This document shows positions 40,264 to 47,356 of a stretch of DNA of 53,719 nt, piece by piece (position 1 is the stretch's first letter; the number at the start of each line of letters is the position of its first letter). The position numbers were made by a program, and so were the translations under genes. The DNA comes from JAGGAG01 sp031402225 (GTDB lineage: Bacteria; Gemmatimonadota; Gemmatimonadetes; Gemmatimonadales; GWC2-71-9), in assembly GCA_031402225.1 (NCBI GenBank), contig JANNSD010000174.1, positions 1-53,719 of the forward strand, in the 5' to 3' direction. The notes beneath the pieces were generated by a model. The model was not told the origin of the DNA. It ran no database searches and worked only from the letters and a program-made list of their open reading frames with translations.

Positions 40264-41279
40264 AGCGTGATTTCCTGTCGATGGAATCGTGGGGCCGGGA
40301 GCAGTGCGTGGCGCTGCTCGACCTCGCCGACCGGGTCAAGCGCGGGGAGATCGCCGGCGGGCTCGAGAAGAAGATCATGGCTATGGTGTTCATGGATCCG
40401 AGCCTGCGCACCCGGGCCAGTTTCGAGGCGGCGATGTTCCTGCACGGCGGGCACGGCATCGTGCTGGAGCCGGGGAAGGGAAGCTGGTCGCTGGAAACCG
40501 AGCCGGGTGCGGTCATGGATGGCACCACGGTCGAGCACATCAAGGATGCGGCGCGAGTGCTCGGTCGGTATGCCGACGTGCTGGGCGTGCGGACATTCCC
40601 GCGGCCCGGGGCGTGGGAGACGGTGCGGCAGGACCTCGTCATCCGTCGCTTCGCCGAGTACTGCGAGAAGCCGATCATCAACCTCGAATCCACCCGGCGG
40701 CATCCGTGCCAGGGGCTGGCCGACGCGATGACACTGCGCGAGAAGTTCGGGGGCGATCCCCGCGGCAAGCGATTCGTGCTGCTGTGGGCCTGGCACCCGA
40801 AGGCGCTGCCCACAGCGGTACCGGCCAGTGCTGCCATCTCGGCGGCCATGCTCGGCATGGAGGTGGTGATCGCGCGGCCGGACGACTACGAGCTCGACCC
40901 GGAGGACACCGCGCTCATCCGCCAGCTGGCGCGCGACAACGGCGCCATGATCCACATCAACAACGACCCGGACGACGCGCTGGTGGGCGCCGATGCCGTA
41001 TACGTGAAGTCCTGGGGGTCGGTGAAGCACTACGACCACCCGGAGGAGGAGGCTGTGATGCGCGCCGGGCTGCGCGACTGGCGACTCACCGGGTCGCGCC
41101 TCAAGTCGACCCGGGGTGGCAAGGGACTGGTGATGCACTGCCTCCCGGTGCGCCGAAACGTGGAGCTGGACGATGAAATCATTGACGGCCCGACCTCGGT
41201 GGTGGTGGACCAGGCGGAGAACCGGTTGCATGCGCAGCGGGCGTTACTGCTTGAACTACTCGGAGCGAGGACGTCGTGA
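40260..41279 (+). CDS. argF': N-acetyl- or N-succinyl-ornithine carbamoyltransferase
   Basis: 339 residues. Carbamoylates an N-acyl-ornithine rather than free ornithine. Carbamoyl-phosphate loop is MDPSLRTRASFE; HPCQGLADAMT and the C-terminal HCLPVRRNVELDDEI are typical of the AOTC/SOTC branch. At the residue separating the two subclasses, MDGTTVEHIK has Val, where N-acetyl enzymes have Glu and N-succinyl enzymes have Pro. Laboratory Glu-to-Val change in an AOTC is reported to give SOTC activity, so N-succinylornithine is the more likely substrate. Overlaps its neighbours by 4 bp on each side. Confidence 0.9.
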   Translation: MKRDFLSMESWGREQCVALLDLADRVKRGEIAGGLEKKIMAMVFMDPSLRTRASFEAAMFLHGGHGIVLEPGKGSWSLETEPGAVMDGTTVEHIKDAARVLGRYADVLGVRTFPRPGAWETVRQDLVIRRFAEYCEKPIINLESTRRHPCQGLADAMTLREKFGGDPRGKRFVLLWAWHPKALPTAVPASAAISAAMLGMEVVIARPDDYELDPEDTALIRQLARDNGAMIHINNDPDDALVGADAVYVKSWGSVKHYDHPEEEAVMRAGLRDWRLTGSRLKSTRGGKGLVMHCLPVRRNVELDDEIIDGPTSVVVDQAENRLHAQRALLLELLGARTS

Positions 41280-42211
41280 CTATCGACTCGTCAAAGGGCA
41301 TTGCCGGACTCAAGGGCGCGCTGCGCTACGTGCGCGCGTACCGGGACCGGGTCTTCGTGGTGAAGCTGGGCGGCGATGTGGTGAGCGACGCGGACACGCT
41401 CGACCAGGCGGCGGCACAGCTGGCGCTGCTGTCGTCGCTCGGCATCCGACTCGTGGTGGTGCACGGTGGCGGTCCCCAGGCCACGGCCCTGAGCCGGAAG
41501 CTCGGCACCGAACCCACCATCGTGGCGGGGCGCCGCGTCACCGATGACCAGGCGCTCGAGGTGGCCAAGATGGTGTACGGCGGCCAGCTCAACACCGACC
41601 TGCTCGCCTCGCTCCGGGAGCACCGGCTACAGGCGGTGGGGCTCTCGGGGGTCGACGCCGACCTGATCACGGCGCACCGGCGCCCGCCAGTAACGGTGGT
41701 GGATGATGCCGGCAAGTCGCGCACGGTGGACTACGGGCACGTGGGCGACATCGTTAGGGTCGATCCGCGCGTGCTCAACACCTTGATGGATGGCCGGTTC
41801 GTACCGGTCATCGCGAGCCTCGCGGGCGACGACGACGGCAACGTATACAACGTGAACGCCGACACGGTGGCGGAGTCGATCGCGGTGGCGCTCCAGGCGA
41901 TGAAGCTGATCTTCATGACCGGCGCGCCGGGCGTGCTCCGGGACCGGAACGATCCAGCGTCGCTCGTTACCTTCGCCGACCCCGACGACCTCACGACGCT
42001 GATGGCGAGCGGAGCACTCGCTGGGGGAATGCGGCCGAAGGTGGAGGCATGCATCCGCGCGGCCACCAGCGGCGTCGAGCGGACGCATATCATCGACGGG
42101 CGGGCACCTGACGCCCTGCTTCTGGAGGTGTTTACCGGCGCCGGGCTTGGGACCATGATCGTGGGCCGGAAGGAGAAGGCGACCTACCTTGGCGTCGACC
42201 TCGCCGGCTGA
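41276..42211 (+). CDS. argB: N-acylglutamate kinase
   Basis: 311 residues, amino-acid-kinase fold. FVVKLGGDVVS and VVVHGGGPQATALSRKL form the phosphate and acyl-glutamate site; NVNADTVAESIAVAL and GGMRPKVEACIRA bind ATP. Phosphorylates N-acetyl- or N-succinyl-glutamate. An N-terminal extension of about 25 residues precedes the first strand. GTG start overlapping the argF' stop. Confidence 0.93.
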   Translation: MTIDSSKGIAGLKGALRYVRAYRDRVFVVKLGGDVVSDADTLDQAAAQLALLSSLGIRLVVVHGGGPQATALSRKLGTEPTIVAGRRVTDDQALEVAKMVYGGQLNTDLLASLREHRLQAVGLSGVDADLITAHRRPPVTVVDDAGKSRTVDYGHVGDIVRVDPRVLNTLMDGRFVPVIASLAGDDDGNVYNVNADTVAESIAVALQAMKLIFMTGAPGVLRDRNDPASLVTFADPDDLTTLMASGALAGGMRPKVEACIRAATSGVERTHIIDGRAPDALLLEVFTGAGLGTMIVGRKEKATYLGVDLAG

Positions 42212-43268
42212 GATCGCCCTGCTGCATGAACTCGTCGCCATTCCGTCCGTGAGTGGCGACGAGGAGACCATCGCGCGTTACGTCGAGTCCGAGGTGCGGA
42301 AGTGGGGGCTCGACGTTGTGCGCGATGCCACTGGCGTGAAGGTGGAGGTCCGCGCCAGGAAGCCGGGCCCGACCCTGGCACTGGTATCGCACCTCGATGT
42401 CGTGCCGCCGGGGCTGGGCTGGACGCGGGATCCGTGGACGCCGGTGATCGAGGATGGACGGCTGTATGGCCGTGGGTCTGGTGATGCCAAGGCCTCGGTG
42501 GCGGCGATGCTGTGCGCCATTCGTGATGTGGCTGACACCGGCGGTCCGGCCCACGGCCGGCTGCTGGTCATCCTCGGCTTCGGCGAGGAGACCAAGCACA
42601 CTTCCATGCCCGATGCCCTGGCGACGGTCGGCACCGTGGACGCGGCGCTCGTCGGGGAGCCGACCAACCTCGAGTTGGCGGTGGCGCAACGGGGCCTGAT
42701 GATGGTGGACCTGGTGGCGCGAGGCGACCAGCGTCATGCCGGCTACGCCGCGGGCGCCAGCTTCACCAACGCCGCCATCGTGCTCGCGCGCGACCTGCTC
42801 AAGCTCGGCTCCCTGTGCCAGGATCGGGAACATCCGGTGCTGGGTCGCGTCACCATCACGCCCACGATGGTGGAAGCGGGAATCAGCCGGAACGTGACGC
42901 CGCCGACGGCAAAGGCGGTGCTCGACATCCGCAGCACGCCAGCCTGGTCGCACGAGGAAATCGGCGCGGTGCTGCGTGCCGAACTCGAGTCGGAGGTGGT
43001 GGTCACGTCGGAACGCCTGGTGCCATGCGAGACGCCGGCCCACTCGCGCCTGTTGGGCGTGGTGCGGGCGGCGCGGCCGTCGGCCAAGACATATGGCAGC
43101 CCGACCTGCTCCGACTGGGTGTTCCTCAATGATCGCGACACGATCAAGGTGGGGCCCGGCACCAGCCAGCGCTCGCATACGGCGGATGAGTGCGTGGACC
43201 TGCGCGAGGTGACGGAGGCGCGGAGCTTTTACGCGAAGGTGGCGAGGGAGTACTTGAATGAGACGTGA
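42189..43268 (+). CDS. argE: M20-family deacylase (ArgE/DapE-like)
   Basis: 359 residues, zinc-dependent. SHLDVVPPG, YGRGSGDAKASVAAML and GFGEETKHT supply the metal and catalytic residues; the late His is in RSHTADECVDL. In this operon it should remove the acyl group from N-acyl-citrulline. The TTG start at 42189 overlaps argB by 23 bp. The TGA stop (43266-43268) is in the first octamer of the 43261 array. Confidence 0.88.
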   Translation: MASTSPAEIALLHELVAIPSVSGDEETIARYVESEVRKWGLDVVRDATGVKVEVRARKPGPTLALVSHLDVVPPGLGWTRDPWTPVIEDGRLYGRGSGDAKASVAAMLCAIRDVADTGGPAHGRLLVILGFGEETKHTSMPDALATVGTVDAALVGEPTNLELAVAQRGLMMVDLVARGDQRHAGYAAGASFTNAAIVLARDLLKLGSLCQDREHPVLGRVTITPTMVEAGISRNVTPPTAKAVLDIRSTPAWSHEEIGAVLRAELESEVVVTSERLVPCETPAHSRLLGVVRAARPSAKTYGSPTCSDWVFLNDRDTIKVGPGTSQRSHTADECVDLREVTEARSFYAKVAREYLNET

Positions 43269-43350
43269 AGACGTGAGGACGTGAGGACGTGAGGACGTGA
43301 CGAGAGGACGTGAGGACGTGACGAGAGGACGTGAGGACGTGAAGACGTGA
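43261..43350. repeat. Octamer array between argE and argH with two identical 5-bp interruptions
   Basis: Ten octamers of the form RGACGTGA in groups of five, two and three, separated by CGAGA at 43301 and 43322. This gives a 21-bp higher-order unit. The first copy holds the argE stop and the last the argH GTG start (43347). Confidence 0.96.
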
Positions 43351-44711
43351 AGAACACGCTCTGGGGTTCGAGCGCGGATGCGTCGGTGCTCGCGTACACC
43401 GTCGCGGACGATCGCGAGTGGGATGTGCGGCTGCTGCGCTGGGACATTCTCGGCAGCTTGGGCCACGCGGAGGGCCTGCGGAAGAGCAGGATCATTTCCC
43501 CCACCGCGCACCTGCGCATGCAGCGCCTGCTTCGTGCCGCGCTCCGCGCCGCCGATTCCGGTCGCCTGGGCGTCGGCGCGGAGCACGAGGATGTGCACTC
43601 CGCGGTGGAGTTCTGGCTGACGCGCCGGGATCGCCGGAGCGGGGGAACGGTTCATACCGGCCGGTCGCGGAATGACCAGGTCGCGGTGGATGTGCGCCTG
43701 TACCTCAAGGACCGCGTGCTCTCTCTGCATGCCCGCGCGATGGAGCTGGCCGATGTGCTGCTCAGCTTCGCGGCCGCCAACCGGACGGCGCTGTGGCCGG
43801 GATACACCCACCAGCGGCGCGCGATGCCTTCGTCAGCGGGGCTCTGGGCTGCAGCGTACGCTGAGGGTCTGCTCGATACCGTCGAGTCGATCGACGGGCT
43901 CTGGCCGCGGCTTGACCGCTCTCCGCTCGGCAGCGCGGCGGGCTATGGGGTGCCGCTGCCGCTAGACCGCCGGGCGACGGCGCGAGCGCTGGGCTTCAGC
44001 GACATCGACCACAGCGTTGCGGGGGTACAGAACGCGCGCGGCAAGCTGGAAGCTGCCGTGCTGCACTGGTGCAGCGAGCTCGGCCACGAGATGGCGAAGC
44101 TCTCCGCAGACGTGATCCTGTTCAGCGCCGACGAGTTCGGCTGGCTCCGCCTCCCCGCCGACCTCGCCACCGGGTCAAGCATCATGCCGCAGAAGCGGAA
44201 TCCCGACCTGTTCGAGTTGACGCGGGCGCGCTCGGCGCTGGTGGAGGGCGCGCTGTTCACGGTATACGCGCTCAAGGCGAAATTGCCCGGCGGGTATCAT
44301 CGCGACTTCCAGTTCCTCAAGGCGCCCCTCATGCGCGGCATCGAGCTGACCGATGAGATGCTGGCGATGCTGACGCTGGCCGTGCCGCGGCTCGAGGTGG
44401 ACCGGGCGCGGGGACGGGCGGCACTCGCGGGTGATATCCTGGCGACGGACGAGGCGCTGCGTCGTACTCGTGGCGGGCAGCCGTTCCGGGAGGCGTACCG
44501 CGCGGTGGCCAGCGAGCTCAAGCGTGGCGTAGCGATGCCCGCCATTGCCGACCGCGACCTCATCGCGGCCCGAGGCAGCGCCGGTGGGCTGGGCAACCTG
44601 GAGCTGGGACTGGCCCGCGCCCGGGTGACACAGGCGCGGCGCTGGTGGCGCGCCGAGCGGCGCCGGTTCGATGACGCGATGCTGCGGCTCGCTGGGCGGA
44701 GGCGGGCGTGA
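43347..44711 (+). CDS. argH: Argininosuccinate lyase
   Basis: 454 residues, fumarase/aspartase superfamily. Splits argininosuccinate into arginine and fumarate. VHTGRSRNDQVAVDVRL and GYTHQRRAMPS are substrate loops; GSSIMPQKRNPDLFE is the superfamily signature with the catalytic Ser. GTG start is in the last octamer. Somewhat divergent in the N-terminal 60 residues, but catalytic loops are intact. Overlaps argR by 4 bp. Confidence 0.93.
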   Translation: MKNTLWGSSADASVLAYTVADDREWDVRLLRWDILGSLGHAEGLRKSRIISPTAHLRMQRLLRAALRAADSGRLGVGAEHEDVHSAVEFWLTRRDRRSGGTVHTGRSRNDQVAVDVRLYLKDRVLSLHARAMELADVLLSFAAANRTALWPGYTHQRRAMPSSAGLWAAAYAEGLLDTVESIDGLWPRLDRSPLGSAAGYGVPLPLDRRATARALGFSDIDHSVAGVQNARGKLEAAVLHWCSELGHEMAKLSADVILFSADEFGWLRLPADLATGSSIMPQKRNPDLFELTRARSALVEGALFTVYALKAKLPGGYHRDFQFLKAPLMRGIELTDEMLAMLTLAVPRLEVDRARGRAALAGDILATDEALRRTRGGQPFREAYRAVASELKRGVAMPAIADRDLIAARGSAGGLGNLELGLARARVTQARRWWRAERRRFDDAMLRLAGRRRA

Positions 44712-45157
44712 CCGTTGACCGGCGCAAGCGTCATCTCAGGATCCTTGAGCTCATCAGCACCCGCGCGGTGCGGACCCAGGAGGAGCTGGCCGACGCGCTG
44801 TCCGCCGACGGCTGGCAGGTGACGCAGTCGTCGGTGAGCCGGGATATTGCGGCGCTGCATCTGGCCAAGGTGGATGGCGTCTATCGTCGCGCCCGGAACG
44901 CGGCTGGGCGCGATCCCGATGAGGTGCGGATCGCGGAGGGAGTGCTGACCGCCGAGGCGGCGGGTGAGGCGATCGTGGTGGTGCACACACCGCCAGGCGA
45001 GGCGAACCGGGTTGGCGTGGCGCTCGACCGGCTGGCTTGGCCGGAGGTGGTGGGAACGATTGCGGGTGACGACACCATCTTCCTGGCGGTGAGGGACAGC
45101 CGGGCGCAGCGACAGGTCGTCAAGAAGCTCCGCACCATCGCGGCCGGGCCGCGGTAG
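44708..45157 (+). CDS. argR: Arginine repressor ArgR
   Basis: 149 residues. N-terminal winged helix (QSSVSRDIAALHLAKVDG) binds DNA; the C-terminal domain contains GTIAGDDTIFLAV, the GTI(A/L)GDDT arginine-binding signature, and forms the hexamer. Last gene of the operon it should regulate; a palindrome covers the argG start 10 kb upstream. GTG start. Confidence 0.93.
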   Translation: MTVDRRKRHLRILELISTRAVRTQEELADALSADGWQVTQSSVSRDIAALHLAKVDGVYRRARNAAGRDPDEVRIAEGVLTAEAAGEAIVVVHTPPGEANRVGVALDRLAWPEVVGTIAGDDTIFLAVRDSRAQRQVVKKLRTIAAGPR

Positions 45158-45180
45158 GAACGGCGCGCTGCAGGGCAAAG

Positions 45181-45216
45181 TGAAGCGGGCGGCACCGTGA
45201 GGAGCCGCCCGCTTCA
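45181..45216. terminator. Terminator hairpin after argR, probably bidirectional
   Basis: A perfect 13-bp stem TGAAGCGGGCGGC/GCCGCCCGCTTCA with a 10-base loop. T run weak on the plus strand (TTC), CTTT on the minus strand. Between convergent argR and the lipoprotein gene. Confidence 0.75.
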
Positions 45217-45238
45217 TTCAGGCAAGCGTTCTCGCTCC

Positions 45239-47005
45239 TCAGTCGCCGAGCCTGACACTCGCGTCAAAGTAGGTAGAACCGCCGCGGTCCAGCGCAATAA
45301 TGACCACGGTGTTGCTGAGTGACGACAGGCCGGTCAAATACAGCCGGAAGTCCACACGGTTGGGGCAACCGTCGTGGTTGCGGAATCCGGATTCATCCGT
45401 GCCCGTCGAGGTCCCGCCACCCGCGAATACCACGTCGGATGTCCGGTCAGTGCCGTTTACGTACACCTTGAAATCGTTGTCCATTGCAAACTCCATGGTG
45501 CCTGACGGTGCTCCATCGGGCATCACGAAGTCGCGGCGGAACGCTAGGATCTGGTTCTGACCAAAGACGGTCGAGTGTATCCACGATGCCTGCTCACTGT
45601 ATACTGAGCAGTAGGTATCCGGCGGCTCCACCATGCTGAACGCGCCCTGCGCCGGCCCGGAATAGCCGTCCGCGTTTGACACGGCAGTGGCGATGGCTTC
45701 CGCACTTGGCGGCAGACCGTCCGTTCCCAGCAGCTTCCAACTCCACCCGGTCGCAGTCCAATCGAAAGGCGTCGTGGGCGATACACCCGTGGCGGTGAAG
45801 GTGACCGGGGATCCCGTGAAGCTGAGGCCGGCCTGACTTGCGGTGGCCGTGAGCGTGTTCTGCCCGAGCGCGAGCAGCCACGACCCGACGGTAGCGGTGC
45901 CGGATCCGGCGGTAGCCACAATGCCACCTGGCGCGAACGCAATGGACACCAAGTTTACCGGACTACCCTGGGCCGTCAGCACCTTCACCGAGGGCAGCAC
46001 GCCCGCCTGGGCGCCGGCGGTGCCGGACTGGGCCAACGCCGAGTTGGCGCTCACCGCGAGCAGGGGATCGACCGCGGCGAACGGGCTGTAGTTCCGGACC
46101 TTTCCGCCCGTGGTCGCTGGGCTGCCGGCTGCGTACAGGTTCTGCGGCAGGAACATGCGTTCGAAGAAGCCGATCTGCGGCGTGCAGTTAAGGCCGAGGG
46201 GGACCAGTTCAAGTGGCGTCTCGCTGATGATCTCGATATTGCCGAACCGGGCGTTGCCGGTCCCAAGTGCCCCGGTCGCGTTGTTGTGCGCCAAGCGCAG
46301 GCGCATGTCCAGTGCTTCGTTCCCGGTTGCATTGATGCACGCACCAGCCAGCACGTCGGTGGTGAACTGCACCGCGGGGACGGTGTTGAACTCGTAACCC
46401 GGCCCGTACTGGTCCAGCTGCGTATCCAGCCACCCGCCAGTCGCCGTCAGTTTCGTAATCGTGACCAGCACCGTCTGCGGGACTGCGCCGGTGATGATCT
46501 GGGTCGCGGCCCTCAGGTTACCGGTCTGTACTACGACCGGCGGACTGGTGGGGGTGATGACGGCGGCGCCACCATCGGGTCCGAGATCGATCGGCGGTGT
46601 CGGCAGTCCGACGAGGCAGAACAGGAGCTTGATCAGCGCCTCGAGCTTGCCCCGCTTCACCGGGTCGTTCGCGAACAGGCCGCCGTTCCGCGCCTTCACC
46701 AGCGCGTCCACGATCTCGAACATGCGCGCGCGCGCGCGATCGATCCGCCCGCCGGTGCGGTCCGTGTTCAGCTGTGCCAGCTTTGCCGACACCAGTGCGC
46801 CGAGCGGCCCGGGAAGGATCGTGCGGACCAGCGCAGTGATCTCGGTGGGGCTGCAACCTTGCGCAACAAGAAACGCTTCATCTGAGGGGGCCGGCTGAGC
46901 CTGCGGTGTGTCCTCGGGGCCCGTCGGCAGGGCGGTGTCTTTGCTGCATGAGGCGAGTGCGAACGCCAGAAGCAAGCCGACGCACGATCGAAGGTGGCGA
47001 GACAC
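45239..47005 (-). CDS. Large lipoprotein of unknown function
   Basis: 588 residues. Lipobox LASCSKD near residue 20, then a Pro-rich linker, an alpha-helical segment (about 45-125), Ig-like beta regions (about 150-420), and a C-terminal domain (about 425-588) with WIHSTVFGQNQILAFRRDF and FKVYVNGTDRTSDVV, resembling a galactose-binding jelly roll. GTG start at 47005 with AGGAGA five bases upstream. A 15-base GC run at 46724 encodes RARAR. Function not assignable. Confidence 0.7.
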   Translation of the reverse strand: MSRHLRSCVGLLLAFALASCSKDTALPTGPEDTPQAQPAPSDEAFLVAQGCSPTEITALVRTILPGPLGALVSAKLAQLNTDRTGGRIDRARARMFEIVDALVKARNGGLFANDPVKRGKLEALIKLLFCLVGLPTPPIDLGPDGGAAVITPTSPPVVVQTGNLRAATQIITGAVPQTVLVTITKLTATGGWLDTQLDQYGPGYEFNTVPAVQFTTDVLAGACINATGNEALDMRLRLAHNNATGALGTGNARFGNIEIISETPLELVPLGLNCTPQIGFFERMFLPQNLYAAGSPATTGGKVRNYSPFAAVDPLLAVSANSALAQSGTAGAQAGVLPSVKVLTAQGSPVNLVSIAFAPGGIVATAGSGTATVGSWLLALGQNTLTATASQAGLSFTGSPVTFTATGVSPTTPFDWTATGWSWKLLGTDGLPPSAEAIATAVSNADGYSGPAQGAFSMVEPPDTYCSVYSEQASWIHSTVFGQNQILAFRRDFVMPDGAPSGTMEFAMDNDFKVYVNGTDRTSDVVFAGGGTSTGTDESGFRNHDGCPNRVDFRLYLTGLSSLSNTVVIIALDRGGSTYFDASVRLGD

Positions 47006-47356
47006 GATACTCTCCTAGGTGAGGTTTCAAGACGGTTCGAGCAGCAGCCGAGGACTCCGCGCTGCCTGCAATGCAATGACGATGCATCCGGGCGGGGAGT
47101 CGCGCCAGATAGGGCGTATGTCCTACAGGTCACCTGTGACTTGCCTGTTACCGACGGCGGCAGTCGTGAGGAAACCGCGTTCACATTGGCTGAGGAGTGG
47201 CAATATACTTGCCGTATTGAAGTTGGCCAGTGCTTAGTGGCTAAGGCACTACCTTGCAATGTCTTATGATTTCAGGATTCCTCGAATTCGGGTGACTCAG
47301 CGGCAGGAGTCGTTGCGTGATCAGCGCAGGATTGTCGAGTCGGCGCAAGCTGGTGG
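47006..47356. other. 351-bp intergenic region without a gene
   Basis: Lies between the large kinase and the lipoprotein (both minus). I see no convincing ORF. It is AT-richer than its surroundings around 47190-47290 and contains the dyad at 47233; probably holds the lipoprotein promoter, but I could not fix -35/-10 elements. Confidence 0.6.
47233..47245. promoter_or_regulatory. Dyad CTTAG-TGG-CTAAG
   Basis: A perfect 5-bp dyad, 3-base spacer, extendable to AGTGC/GGCACT with one bulge. Same TTAG-N3-CTAA core as upstream of marR at 28738. About 230 bp upstream of the lipoprotein start. Confidence 0.4.

Noticed and set aside
43261..43350. Possible CRISPR array
   Set aside because: The units are contiguous octamers without variable spacers of 25-40 bp and there is no cas gene; it is a simple tandem repeat.
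42132..43811. 559-codon open frame antisense to argE and argH
   Set aside because: It passes through the octamer array, reading it as repeated SSRPHVLT, and opposes two well-supported enzymes.
46724..46738. Alternating GC run as a Z-DNA element
   Set aside because: It lies within coding sequence for an Arg-Ala helix in a GC-rich genome; 15 bases are not enough to claim a structural role.
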